Source of the DNA: Aromatoleum toluvorans
Lineage (GTDB): Bacteria; Pseudomonadota; Gammaproteobacteria; Burkholderiales; Rhodocyclaceae
NCBI RefSeq assembly: GCF_012910905.1
Contig: NZ_WTVN01000010.1
Location: 1 to 64,000, forward strand
DNA: 64,000 nt
Direction of reading: 5' to 3'
Position 1 is the first letter of the stretch. Every line of letters begins with the position of its first letter. Under the pieces are notes generated by a model. That model did no database searches. It saw nothing but the letters and a program-made list of their open reading frames with translations, and was not told the DNA's origin. A program made the translations under genes and the position numbers. Positions 47,283-56,055 of the stretch are shown here, piece by piece.

Positions 47283-48881
47283 ATGAGCGAAGTGACCCTT
47301 CATTCCGGCACGCCGATCAAGATCGCGATCCTCGCGATGGGCGGCCAGGGCGGCGGCGTGCTCGCCGACTGGATCGTCGAGATGGCCGAAGCGGGCGGCT
47401 GGTGGGCGCAGACGACCTCCGTGCCGGGGGTGGCTCAGCGCACCGGCGCGACGATCTACTACGTCGAGCTGTTGCCCGAGGCCGCCGCGCATGCTGCCGG
47501 ACGCGCGCCGGTGCTCGCGATGATGCCCACGCCGGGCGACGTCGATGTCGTCGTCGCCGCCGAGCTGATGGAAGCCGGCCGCGCGATGCAGCGCGGCCTC
47601 GTGAGCCCGGACCGCACGACGCTGATCGCCTCGACGCACCGCAGCTACGCAGTCGCCGAGAAGGCCGCGCCCGGCAATGGCATCGCCGATCCCAACAAGG
47701 TCCTCGATGCCGGGCGCGAAGCGGCGAAGCGCCTGCTGTGCTTCGACCTGCAGCAGATGGCCGAGCGCGCCGGCAGCGTGATCTCGGCGAGCCTGTTCGG
47801 TGCGATCGCCGGGGCCGGCGTGCTGCCCTTCGCCCGCGACGCGTTCGAAGCGACGATCCGCCACGGCGGCGTCGGTGTCGAGGCGAGCCTGAAGGCGTTC
47901 GCGCTCGGCTTCGATGCCGCGGCCGGAGCCCCTGCCGCCCCCGCGCCCATAGACACCTCGCGCCCGCTGCCCGATGTGCCCGCGAGCGCGGGGCATCCGC
48001 GCGTGCAGGCGCTGCTCGACACGGTGAAGCAGTTCCCGCAGGCCGCGCAGCCGCTGGTCGTCGCGGGCGTGCGCCGGCTGATCGACTACCAGGACGTCGC
48101 CTACGCGGAGGACTATCTGCGCACGCTGCAGGGCTTCCGCACGCTCGACGCGCAGGCCGGCGGCGACGCGCGCGACTGGGCGCTGACGCAGGCGGCGGCC
48201 CGTTACGTCGCAGTCGCCATGAGCTACGACGACGTGATCCGCGTCGCCGACCTGAAAACGCGCGGCAGCCGGTTCGAGCGCGTGCGCAGCGAAGTCGGCG
48301 CGAAGAGCGACCAGCTTGTCTACACGACCGAGTTCATGCAGCCGCGCCTGGAAGAGATCTGCGGCACGCTGCCGCTGCGGCTCGGTCGTTGGCTGGAGAA
48401 CTCGAAGACGCTCGGCGGCTTCATCCGCCGCCGGGTCGAGCATGGCCGGCGCGTGAAGACCGGCACGCTGACGTGGTTCGTCGGGCTGTACTGCCTCGCC
48501 GGCCTGCGCCGCTTTCGCCGCGGCACGCTGCGCCATGCGATCGAGACGGCGCACATCGACGATTGGCTCGCCCGCACGACCCGCATCGTCGCGACCGACT
48601 ATGCCCTCGCCGTCGAGGTGCTCGCCTGCCGGCGGCTCATCAAGGGCTACAGCGGCACGCACGACCGCGGCGACCGCCGCTTCGCGCGGCTGATGCAAGC
48701 TGCCGACGAACTCGCCGGCCAGCCCGACGCCGCCGCAACGCTGAAATCCTTGCGCGAAGCCGCGCTCGCCGACGAGGAAGGCAAGGCGCTCGACGCACAG
48801 CTCGCTCAGCTGTTGAGCGCGCGCGCCGCGCCTCCCGCAGGCGGCCGTGCACGAATCGACACCCCCCGCGTCGCGGCCTGA
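47283..48881 (+). CDS. 2-oxoacid:ferredoxin oxidoreductase, beta (gamma-type) subunit with long C-terminal domain, IorB-like
   Basis: This 532-residue protein has residues ~10-200 as the CoA/oxoacid-binding domain of IorB (IAILAMGGQGGGVLADWI, TSVPGVAQRTGATIYY). A helical C-terminal domain of about 300 residues follows (YRY-like region, FIRRRVEHGRRVKTGTLTWFVGLY, LIKGYSGTHDRGDRRF), which is found on long bacterial IorB proteins. It pairs with the TPP subunit encoded nine bases upstream. GAGGA precedes ATG 47283. The long form is typical for aromatic-degrading Betaproteobacteria, where it forms phenylacetyl- or indoleacetyl-CoA from arylpyruvates. Confidence 0.85.
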   Translation: MSEVTLHSGTPIKIAILAMGGQGGGVLADWIVEMAEAGGWWAQTTSVPGVAQRTGATIYYVELLPEAAAHAAGRAPVLAMMPTPGDVDVVVAAELMEAGRAMQRGLVSPDRTTLIASTHRSYAVAEKAAPGNGIADPNKVLDAGREAAKRLLCFDLQQMAERAGSVISASLFGAIAGAGVLPFARDAFEATIRHGGVGVEASLKAFALGFDAAAGAPAAPAPIDTSRPLPDVPASAGHPRVQALLDTVKQFPQAAQPLVVAGVRRLIDYQDVAYAEDYLRTLQGFRTLDAQAGGDARDWALTQAAARYVAVAMSYDDVIRVADLKTRGSRFERVRSEVGAKSDQLVYTTEFMQPRLEEICGTLPLRLGRWLENSKTLGGFIRRRVEHGRRVKTGTLTWFVGLYCLAGLRRFRRGTLRHAIETAHIDDWLARTTRIVATDYALAVEVLACRRLIKGYSGTHDRGDRRFARLMQAADELAGQPDAAATLKSLREAALADEEGKALDAQLAQLLSARAAPPAGGRARIDTPRVAA

Positions 48882-48908
48882 GCCGTGACCCTATCGAGGA
48901 GCGTTCCC

Positions 48909-49898
48909 ATGCGCACATTCGAACTCGAAATCCGTTCCGTCACAGCGGAAACCCCGCTGATCCTCGCGTTCGAACTCGCCGCACCCGATGGCGCCGTCCT
49001 GCCCGGCTTCAGCGCCGGCGCGCATCTGCAGATCGCGGTGCCGGGGCTTGCCGAGCCGCGCTGCTATTCGCTGATCGAGCTTGCGCCCGCCGCCGCGGCA
49101 TTCGAGCGCCCGACCCGCTACCGGCTCGGCGTGCGCATCGAGGACGGCAGCCGCGGCGGCTCACGCTTCATGCACGCGCTGAAAGCGGGCGACCGCGTCA
49201 CCGTGACGGGCCCGAAGAACGAGTTTGCACTGCACGAACCGGGGCCGGACGAAGCACCGGTCGTGCTGCTCGCCGGGGGAATCGGCATCACGCCCGTCGC
49301 CTCGATGGCGGCGGCGCTGAAGGCAGCCGGGCGCCCCTTCGTGCTGCACTACAGCGGCCGCAGCCGCGACCAACTCGCCTTCGTCGACGAACTCGCGACG
49401 CTGGCCGGCGACGCGCTCGTGTTGCACGCCGACGACGACCCCATGACCCGGCTCGACATCGCCGCGCTACTCGATTCGGTGAAACCCTCGCGCAGCGAAG
49501 CCCCGCACCTCTATGTGTGCGGCCCCAAAGGGATGATCGACGCGACCATAAACGGCGCGAAGGCGCGCGGCTGGCCCACCGGCCACGTGCATTTCGAACT
49601 CTTCGCCGCGGCGGCGCCCGTCGCGGGCGACCAGCCCTTCGAGCTCGAACTGCGCCAGTCCGGCCGCGTGCTCACGGTCCCCGCCGACAAGACCATCGTC
49701 GAGGTCATGGAGGCCGCCGGCTGCGACCCGATGTTCGACTGCAAGCGCGGCGAATGCGGCGTGTGCACCGCGACCGTCCTCGAAGGCGTGCCGGACCACC
49801 GCGACTACTTCCTGACGGACTCGGAGAAGGCCGAAGGAAAGCTGATCCAGATCTGCATCTCGCGCGCAAAGAGCGCGCGGCTGGTGCTCGATCTCTGA
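48909..49898 (+). CDS. Rieske oxygenase reductase component (FNR domain + [2Fe-2S] ferredoxin)
   Basis: This 329-residue protein of the phthalate-dioxygenase-reductase/VanB type has a flavin-binding domain (RCYSLIELAP-like region with CYSLI), a pyridine nucleotide domain (VLLAGGIGITPVASM, HLYVCGPKGM), then a C-terminal plant-type ferredoxin (FDCKRGECGVCTATVLEG plus a distal Cys in QICIS). It passes electrons from NAD(P)H to the oxygenase encoded next. GAGGAG supports ATG 48909. By order and family it corresponds to the reductase of iad-type auxin loci (iadC as I recall), but this name is not certain. Confidence 0.88.
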   Translation: MRTFELEIRSVTAETPLILAFELAAPDGAVLPGFSAGAHLQIAVPGLAEPRCYSLIELAPAAAAFERPTRYRLGVRIEDGSRGGSRFMHALKAGDRVTVTGPKNEFALHEPGPDEAPVVLLAGGIGITPVASMAAALKAAGRPFVLHYSGRSRDQLAFVDELATLAGDALVLHADDDPMTRLDIAALLDSVKPSRSEAPHLYVCGPKGMIDATINGAKARGWPTGHVHFELFAAAAPVAGDQPFELELRQSGRVLTVPADKTIVEVMEAAGCDPMFDCKRGECGVCTATVLEGVPDHRDYFLTDSEKAEGKLIQICISRAKSARLVLDL

Positions 49899-49933
49899 AA
49901 CACCACAGACGAGAAAACTCGCAGGAGGAGACG

Positions 49934-51247
49934 ATGGAACGTTACACGGGCAACCCGGACGCCGTGCGCGCACTGGTGCGCGACCTCGAAGTGCACAAGG
50001 ACACCTACATCGACGAGGAAGTCTTCGCGCTCGAAATGGAGCACCTCTTCGCCAACACCTGGGTCTATGTCGGCCACGCCAGCCAGGTGCCGAACAAGGG
50101 GGACTTCTACACGACGACCGTCGGCACCGAGCCGGTCGTGATGGTGCGACACACCGACGACTCGATCCGCGTGCTGTACAACCGCTGCCCGCACAAGGGC
50201 GTCAAGGTCGCCGGCGAGACCTGCGGCAACACCGGAAAATTCTTCCGCTGCCCCTACCACGCCTGGACCTTCAAGACCGACGGCAGCCTCCTCGCCGTGC
50301 CGCTGAAGAAAGGCTACGAGAACACCGGCTTCGAGTCCTGCGAGGCCAAGCATGGCATGGCCCCGGTCCAGAACGTGAAGGTCTACCGCGACTTCGTGTT
50401 CTGCCGACTCAACCCGAACGGCATTTCGTTCGAGGACTACTTCGGCGAATCGCTGTCGACCATCGACAACATGGTCGACCGCTCGCCCGAAGGCCGCCTC
50501 GAAGTCGCCGGCGGCGTGCTGCGCTACATGCACAACTGCAACTGGAAGATGCTCGTCGACAACCAGACCGACACCTGCCACCCGATGGTCGCGCACGAAT
50601 CCTCCGCCGGGACCGCGGTGAAGGTGTGGCAGGAAGCGCCCGAAGGCACGCCCAAACCGATGGCGGTCGAACTCTTCGCGCCCTTCGTCTCCTCGTACGA
50701 GTTCTTCGAGAACATGGGCATCCGCGTATGGGACAACGGCCACGGCCACACCGGCGTCGCCGACTCGATCCATGCCGCCTATTCGCCCGCCCCCGGCTAC
50801 TGGGAACAGATGGTCGCCGCCTACGGCGAGGAGCGCGCCAAACACATCCTTGGCGACACCCGGCACAACACCGTCTATTTCCCGAACATCATGGTCAAGG
50901 GCCCGATCCAGACGCTGCGCCTGTTCAAGCCGATCGCCGCGAACAAGACCCTCGTCGAGTCCTGGACCTTCCGCCTAGTCGGCGCGCCCGACCTGCTGCT
51001 CGAACGCACGCTGATGTACAACCGGCTGATCAACGCCCCGACCTCCGTCGTCGGCCACGACGACCTCGAGATGTACGAACGCGCGCAGGAAGCCCTGCAA
51101 TCGCGCGGCCGCGACTGGATCAACGTCGCAAGGCTGTTCGACCCCGCCGAGAAGGAACAGAAGAACGTCGCGACGAACGGCACGAACGAGTGGCAGATGC
51201 GCAACCAGTTCCGCGCCTGGGCGAAGTTCATGACGGAAAGCATGTAG
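49934..51247 (+). CDS. Rieske non-heme iron oxygenase, alpha subunit
   Basis: This 437-residue alpha subunit has the Rieske motif CPHKG ... CPYHAW (residues ~88-110) binding the [2Fe-2S] cluster. The mononuclear iron motif lies in NWKMLVDNQTDTCHPMVAHES (His, His and the bridging Asp, about 200-215), and a distal Asp/Glu-rich region closes the site. It adds one or two oxygen atoms to an aromatic ring. In this cluster the likely substrate is the indole ring of indoleacetate, giving a hydroxylated oxindole-acetate, as for IadD/IacC-type enzymes (inference). AGGAGGAG precedes ATG 49934. The small subunit follows after a 198-bp gap with repeat-like sequence. Confidence 0.87.
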   Translation: MERYTGNPDAVRALVRDLEVHKDTYIDEEVFALEMEHLFANTWVYVGHASQVPNKGDFYTTTVGTEPVVMVRHTDDSIRVLYNRCPHKGVKVAGETCGNTGKFFRCPYHAWTFKTDGSLLAVPLKKGYENTGFESCEAKHGMAPVQNVKVYRDFVFCRLNPNGISFEDYFGESLSTIDNMVDRSPEGRLEVAGGVLRYMHNCNWKMLVDNQTDTCHPMVAHESSAGTAVKVWQEAPEGTPKPMAVELFAPFVSSYEFFENMGIRVWDNGHGHTGVADSIHAAYSPAPGYWEQMVAAYGEERAKHILGDTRHNTVYFPNIMVKGPIQTLRLFKPIAANKTLVESWTFRLVGAPDLLLERTLMYNRLINAPTSVVGHDDLEMYERAQEALQSRGRDWINVARLFDPAEKEQKNVATNGTNEWQMRNQFRAWAKFMTESM

Positions 51248-51445
51248 AGCCACGGCAAATAACCCCGAAAGCCAGGGACGGTCGGGGTGTTGGCGGAGCG
51301 GGCGAGGACTGTCTGAGCGAGGGCCGCGGGAGCGGCCCGACGCGAGTTCCGCAGCCCGCAGAGCAAATACCCCGGCAGGCCCGATTAGCGGCACCTCCCG
51401 CCCTCGCCCGAAGAAAACAGCGCAAACAGAACGAGGAACAAACAA

Positions 51446-51931
51446 ATGTCCGCCCTCGACATCACCCACAAGACCCTCACCGACTTCATCTACGCCGAAG
51501 CCCGTCTCCTCGACGAGCAGCGCTTCGAAGACTGGCTCAACCTGTTCACAGAAGACGGCCACTACTGGATGCCGCTCGCGCACGGCCAGACCGACCCCCG
51601 CCTGCACACCTCGCTGATGTACGAAGACAAGCTGCTGCTGCGAGTACGCGTCGAACGTCTCGCCGGCCAGCGCACCTTCTCGCAACAGCCGAAAAGTCGC
51701 TGCCACCACCTGCTGCAGGCGCCCACCGTCGAATCGCCCGCCCCCGATGGCGAGCACGTCGTGCGCACCGCCTTCCACTACGTCGAGACGCGCCAGGACC
51801 AACAGACCCTCTTCGCCGGCTGGACCACGCACCACGTCGTCGAAGACGCAGGCGCGCTGAAGATCCGCCTCAAGCGCGTCGACCTCGTCAATTGCGACGC
51901 CGCGTTCGGCAACATCCAGCTCTTCATGTGA
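51446..51931 (+). CDS. Rieske oxygenase beta subunit
   Basis: This 161-residue protein has the SnoaL-like cone fold of ring-hydroxylating oxygenase small subunits: FIYAEARLLDEQRFEDWLNLFTEDGHYWMPL, SLMYEDKLLLRVRVERL and a C-terminal VDLVNCDAAFGNIQLFM. It has a structural role in an alpha3beta3 oxygenase. GAGGAA precedes ATG 51446. It is separated from the alpha gene by a 198-bp gap, and the CoA ligase starts 19 bp after the stop. Confidence 0.88.
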   Translation: MSALDITHKTLTDFIYAEARLLDEQRFEDWLNLFTEDGHYWMPLAHGQTDPRLHTSLMYEDKLLLRVRVERLAGQRTFSQQPKSRCHHLLQAPTVESPAPDGEHVVRTAFHYVETRQDQQTLFAGWTTHHVVEDAGALKIRLKRVDLVNCDAAFGNIQLFM

Positions 51932-51950
51932 GCCCCTCGTGAGCCCCTTC

Positions 51951-53585
51951 ATGACCGCCACCGTCTTCGACGCCTTCACCGCGGCCGCCGGGCAATGGGG
52001 CGAACGCCCCTTTCTGTGCATCCTGCCCGACACCGCCGCGGCCTACGGCATCGCACCCAGCGAACTCGCCTATCGCGACGCCGCACAGCGCATCGAGGCG
52101 CTGCGCCAGGCCTACGCCGCCGCCGGCTACGGCCCCGGCCACCGCGTCGGCCTGCTGCTCGAAAACCGCCCGGCCTTCTTCCTGCACTGGTTCGCACTCA
52201 ACGCACTGGGCGTCTCCGTCGTCCCGATCAACGCCGACCTCCGCGCCGCCGAACTCGAATACCTCATCGGCCACTCCGAAATCGCCCTCGCCGTCGCACT
52301 GCCGCAGCGCCACGCCGATCTCGCCGCAGCAGCCGAACGCGCCGGCCGCCCGCTGCACATCATCAGCGACGGCGACACGCCGCCGGCCGCCGCCTTCCCC
52401 GCGCCGCTCGCGGGCACGGTGCCGGGCGAGCTCACCGAATGCGCCCTGCTCTACACCTCCGGCACCACCGGCCGGCCCAAGGGCTGCATGCTGCCGAACC
52501 GCTACTTCCTGCACGCCGGCCGCTGGTACGCCAACATCGGCGGCCTCGCGCGCCTCATGCCTGGCGAGGAGCGCATGATCACGCCGCTGCCGCTGGTGCA
52601 TATGAACGCGATGGCGTATTCGACGATGGCCATGCTCATGACCGGCGGCTGCCTCGTCCCCCTCGACCGCTTCCACCCCAAGCGCTGGTGGGCCAACGTC
52701 CGCGAGGCGCGCGCCACCGTCGTGCATTACCTCGGCGTCATGCCGGCGATGCTCATGAAGGCCGAGGCCTCGCCCGAAGACCGCGCCCATTCCGTGCGCT
52801 TCGGCTTCGGCGCCGGCGTCGATCGCACCCTGCACGCCGCGTTCGAAACGCGCTTCGGCTTCCCGCTGCTCGAAGCCTGGGCGATGACCGAGACCGGCGC
52901 CGGGGCCGTCGTCATCGCGAACCATGAGCCGCGCAAGGTCGGCACGAGCTGCTTCGGCAAGGAGGCGTCCGACATCGAAGTCCGCATCGCGACCGAAGAC
53001 GGGCGCGACGCTGCCACCGACGAACCCGGCGAGCTGCTCGTGCGCCACGCCGGCGACGATCCGCGCTACGGCTTCCTCGCCGGCTACCTGAAGGACGAGG
53101 CCGCGACCGCGGAGGCCTGGGCCGGCGGCTGGTTCCATACCGGCGATGTCGTGCGCCGCGACGTCGACGGCCACCTGCATTTCGTCGACCGCAAGAAGAA
53201 CGTCATCCGCCGCAGCGGCGAGAACATCGCCGCGGTCGAGGTCGAGAGCGTGCTGCAGCAGCATCCGCTGGTGAAGGCGGTCGCCGTCGCCGCGGTGCCC
53301 GATCCCGTGCGCGGCGACGAAGTCATGGCCTGCATCGTGCCCCAGCAGCCGCTCGCCGACCGCCGCGCGATGGAGGCCGCCGCCGAGGAACTGGTGCGCT
53401 GGACGCTCGGCGAACTGGCGTACTACAAGGCGCCGGGCCATATCGCCTTCGTCGACGGCCTGCCGCTGACGGTCACGAACAAGATCCAGCGCGGCGAACT
53501 CAAGGCGCTGGCGCCCACGCTCGTCGGCGCGCCCGAGTGCGTCGATACCTGCGCGCTGAAGAAGCGCCAGGAGACGGCCACATGA
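51951..53585 (+). CDS. Acyl-CoA synthetase of the aerobic cluster
   Basis: This 544-residue AMP-forming ligase has LLYTSGTTGRPKGC (about residue 165), AWAMTETGAG (about 310), WFHTGDVVRRDVDGHL, RKKNVIRRSGENI and the C-terminal TVTNKIQRGELK with the catalytic Lys. It should make a CoA thioester of the oxygenase product so that the thiolase-fold protein encoded next can cleave it (inference). ATG 51951 is used; GTG 51939 is in frame with an equally weak ribosome site. It ends ATGA into the next gene. Confidence 0.83.
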   Translation: MTATVFDAFTAAAGQWGERPFLCILPDTAAAYGIAPSELAYRDAAQRIEALRQAYAAAGYGPGHRVGLLLENRPAFFLHWFALNALGVSVVPINADLRAAELEYLIGHSEIALAVALPQRHADLAAAAERAGRPLHIISDGDTPPAAAFPAPLAGTVPGELTECALLYTSGTTGRPKGCMLPNRYFLHAGRWYANIGGLARLMPGEERMITPLPLVHMNAMAYSTMAMLMTGGCLVPLDRFHPKRWWANVREARATVVHYLGVMPAMLMKAEASPEDRAHSVRFGFGAGVDRTLHAAFETRFGFPLLEAWAMTETGAGAVVIANHEPRKVGTSCFGKEASDIEVRIATEDGRDAATDEPGELLVRHAGDDPRYGFLAGYLKDEAATAEAWAGGWFHTGDVVRRDVDGHLHFVDRKKNVIRRSGENIAAVEVESVLQQHPLVKAVAVAAVPDPVRGDEVMACIVPQQPLADRRAMEAAAEELVRWTLGELAYYKAPGHIAFVDGLPLTVTNKIQRGELKALAPTLVGAPECVDTCALKKRQETAT

Positions 53586-54754
53586 GGAGCCGCCAGAGCT
53601 ACGACGGCGTCGCCGCCGCGGTGCCCTTCACCGTGCCCTACGCGCGCTACTCGACGCACGCCGCGCACTGGTGGCTCGGCCGCGCCCTCGCCGCGCTGAT
53701 CCGCGAGTCGGGCATCGCCAAGGCCGACATCGACGGCGTCTGTGTCTCGAGCTTCACGCTCGGCCCCGATACCGCGGTCGGACTGATGCAGCACCTCGGC
53801 ATGAGCCCGCGCTGGCTCGACCACATCCCGATGGGGGGCGCGTCCGGCGTCGTCGCGCTGCGGCGCGCCGCGCGCGCGGTGCAGGCCGGCGACGCGGAAG
53901 TCATCGCGTGCATCGCCGGCGACACCAACCACGTCGACTCCTTCCGCCACACCGTCAGCCAGTTCTCGCGCTTCGCCCAGGACGCCGTCTATCCCTACGG
54001 CGCCGGCGGGCCGAACGCGAGCTTCGCGCTGCTCACCGACCACTATATGCGGCAGTACGGCGCCACCCGCGAGGACTTCGGCAAGCTCTGCGTCGCCCAG
54101 CGCGACAACGCGCTGAGGAACCCGCACGCGCTGATGAAGAAGCCCCTGACGCTCGCGCAATACCTCGACGCACGGCCGATCACCGACCCCATCCATCTCT
54201 TCGACTGCGTGATGCCCTGCGCCGGCGCCGAAGGCTTCCTCGTCATGACGGAGGAACGGGCGCGCGCCCTGAAGCTGCCGCGCGTGCGCATCCGCTCCAC
54301 GATCGAGCGCCACAACGCCTACCCCGACGACCCGATCCAGTTCCGCGGCGGCTGGGCGATGGACCGCGATGCGCTGTACGAGCACGCCGGCCTCTCGCCC
54401 GCCGACGTCGACTTCGTCGAGACCTACGACGACTACCCGGTGATCAACATGCTGCAGTTCGAGGACCTCGGCTTCTGCGCGAAGGGCGAAGCGCCCGCCT
54501 TCGTGCGCGAACACGACTTCACGATCGACGGCTCCTTCCCGTTCAACACCTCCGGCGGGCAGCTCTCGGTCGGCCAGGCCGGCGCGGCGGGAGGCTACCT
54601 CGGGCTCGTGCAGGCGCTGCGCCAGCTCACGAACGTCGCTGGCGCCATGCAGGTCGCCGACGCACGCATCGGCCTCGTGTCCGGCTTCGGCATGATCAAC
54701 TACGACCGCGGCCTGTGCTCCGGCGCGGCGCTCCTCGAACGGGGGACGGCATGA
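53582..54754 (+). CDS. Thiolase-fold protein lacking the catalytic Cys, probable Ltp2-like retro-aldolase
   Basis: This 390-residue SCP2-thiolase-fold protein lacks the nucleophile: the usual Cys loop reads MGGASGVVALRRA (85-97). The GHP histidine motif reads VGQAGAAGG, and the C-terminal Cys-His region reads GFGMINYDRGLCSG. Thiolysis is therefore unlikely. DUF35-partnered proteins of this kind include the steroid retro-aldolase Ltp2, which cleaves a tertiary beta-hydroxyacyl-CoA; here a DUF35 domain is encoded next (ATGA coupling). A fitting reaction is cleavage of 3-hydroxy-oxindole-3-acetyl-CoA to isatin plus acetyl-CoA (inference). AGGAG precedes ATG 53582. Confidence 0.75.
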   Translation: MRSRQSYDGVAAAVPFTVPYARYSTHAAHWWLGRALAALIRESGIAKADIDGVCVSSFTLGPDTAVGLMQHLGMSPRWLDHIPMGGASGVVALRRAARAVQAGDAEVIACIAGDTNHVDSFRHTVSQFSRFAQDAVYPYGAGGPNASFALLTDHYMRQYGATREDFGKLCVAQRDNALRNPHALMKKPLTLAQYLDARPITDPIHLFDCVMPCAGAEGFLVMTEERARALKLPRVRIRSTIERHNAYPDDPIQFRGGWAMDRDALYEHAGLSPADVDFVETYDDYPVINMLQFEDLGFCAKGEAPAFVREHDFTIDGSFPFNTSGGQLSVGQAGAAGGYLGLVQALRQLTNVAGAMQVADARIGLVSGFGMINYDRGLCSGAALLERGTA

Positions 54755-55995
54755 CCGACGCCACGCCCAAGCCGAAACGCAAAAACCCCGTCGCGCGCAC
54801 GCGCCTGCCGACGCTGCCGCCCGCATCGCGCAGCCGCGCGGCGCTCGGCCTCGCCCGTGCCGCCGCCGAAGGGCGCTTCGAGATGCAGGCCTGCGCCGAC
54901 TGCGGCGCGGTGCAATACCCGCCGCGCGAAGTCTGCGGCAGCTGCCTGTCCGAGCGGCTCGACTGGCGCGAGGTCGCCAACGGCGGCGCACTGATCGCGA
55001 CGACGACCTTGCGCCACAGCAACGATCCGTATTTCCGCGAGCGCCTGCCGTGGCGCGTCGGCACCGTGAAGATGGACGCCGGCCCCTCGGTGGTCGCGCA
55101 CGTGCATGAAGACTGCCACGAAGCCGGCCGCGTGCGCCTCGCCCTGAAACTCGACCGTAGCGGCCAGGCCGTGCTGCACGCGCTGCCCGCGGAGGACACC
55201 CCGAACATGAACGATTCGCCCCAACTGCGCGAGACGCATTGCGACCCGAAGCACCGCCGCGTGCTCGTCACCGACGGACGCTCCACGCTCGGCCGCGCGA
55301 TGGTCAAGGCCTTGCTCGACGCCGGCGCGTCGACCGTCTTCATCGGCGATCCGGCGACGTGGAAGGCCGATGCCGGTTTCGACGCCTTTGTCGCCTCCGA
55401 TCCGCGCATCGAGCCGGTCGCGCTCGACGTCACCGACACCGACTCGGTCGACCGGCTCGCCGCGTCGATCGGCGCCAAGGTCGAGATCCTCATCAACACC
55501 GCCGACCACCTGCGCGACGGCGGGGTCATGAACGCCCGCGACGTCGGGCTCGCGCGCGACGCCTTCGACGTCAATGTGCTCGGCCTGATGCGGCTCGCGC
55601 AGGCCTTCGGCCCGACGATGTGCTTCCGCGCGGCCGACGGCACGCACGGCGCGGTCGCGTGGGTGAACCTGCTGTCAATCCATGCGCTCGCGGCCCTGCC
55701 CGCGCGCGGCGCGTGGTCGGCGTCGAAGGCCGCCGCCCTGTCCGCCGCCCTGACCCTACGTGCCGAGTTCGGCGGCGCCGGCATACGGGTCATGAACGTC
55801 TTCCCCGGCCCGATCGACGACGAATGGGAACAGCTGACCCCGCCCCCGAAGCTCGCGCCCTCCGCGGTCGCCGCCGCCGTCGTCCGCGGGCTGCGCGACG
55901 GCGTCGAGGATCTTTACGTCGGAGACGTCGCCGAGGAGCTGCGGGCGCGCCTGCGCGACAACCAAAAGGCCGTCGAACGCGAACTCGGCGGCTGA
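54751..55995 (+). CDS. DUF35/OB-fold zinc-ribbon protein fused to a degenerate SDR domain
   Basis: This 414-residue protein has residues ~45-145 as a DUF35 domain: zinc ribbon Cys48/51/62/65 (CADCG ... CGSC) and an OB-fold. Such domains partner thiolase-fold enzymes like the one encoded just upstream. Residues ~168-400 are an SDR fold with altered motifs: TDGRSTLG (174-181) for the NAD site, NTAD (249-252) for NNAG, Ser309 present, but Trp322 in place of the catalytic Tyr (WSASK). A true Tyr-dependent oxidoreductase is unlikely, so the SDR part may bind nucleotide or serve as a scaffold. ATGA overlaps the upstream gene. I know of no characterised protein with this fusion. Confidence 0.8.
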   Translation: MTDATPKPKRKNPVARTRLPTLPPASRSRAALGLARAAAEGRFEMQACADCGAVQYPPREVCGSCLSERLDWREVANGGALIATTTLRHSNDPYFRERLPWRVGTVKMDAGPSVVAHVHEDCHEAGRVRLALKLDRSGQAVLHALPAEDTPNMNDSPQLRETHCDPKHRRVLVTDGRSTLGRAMVKALLDAGASTVFIGDPATWKADAGFDAFVASDPRIEPVALDVTDTDSVDRLAASIGAKVEILINTADHLRDGGVMNARDVGLARDAFDVNVLGLMRLAQAFGPTMCFRAADGTHGAVAWVNLLSIHALAALPARGAWSASKAAALSAALTLRAEFGGAGIRVMNVFPGPIDDEWEQLTPPPKLAPSAVAAAVVRGLRDGVEDLYVGDVAEELRARLRDNQKAVERELGG

Positions 55996-56055
55996 CTGCG
56001 CCGCAACACACGACAGACCCGTAAGGGCACCCCACCCACCGAAGGAGACCCCCAC

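Noticed and set aside
47093-49933. A single very long frame running into the Rieske alpha gene from far upstream
   Set aside because: The upstream part is an out-of-frame shadow of the IorB-like and reductase genes. A clear AGGAGGAG site sets the start at 49934.
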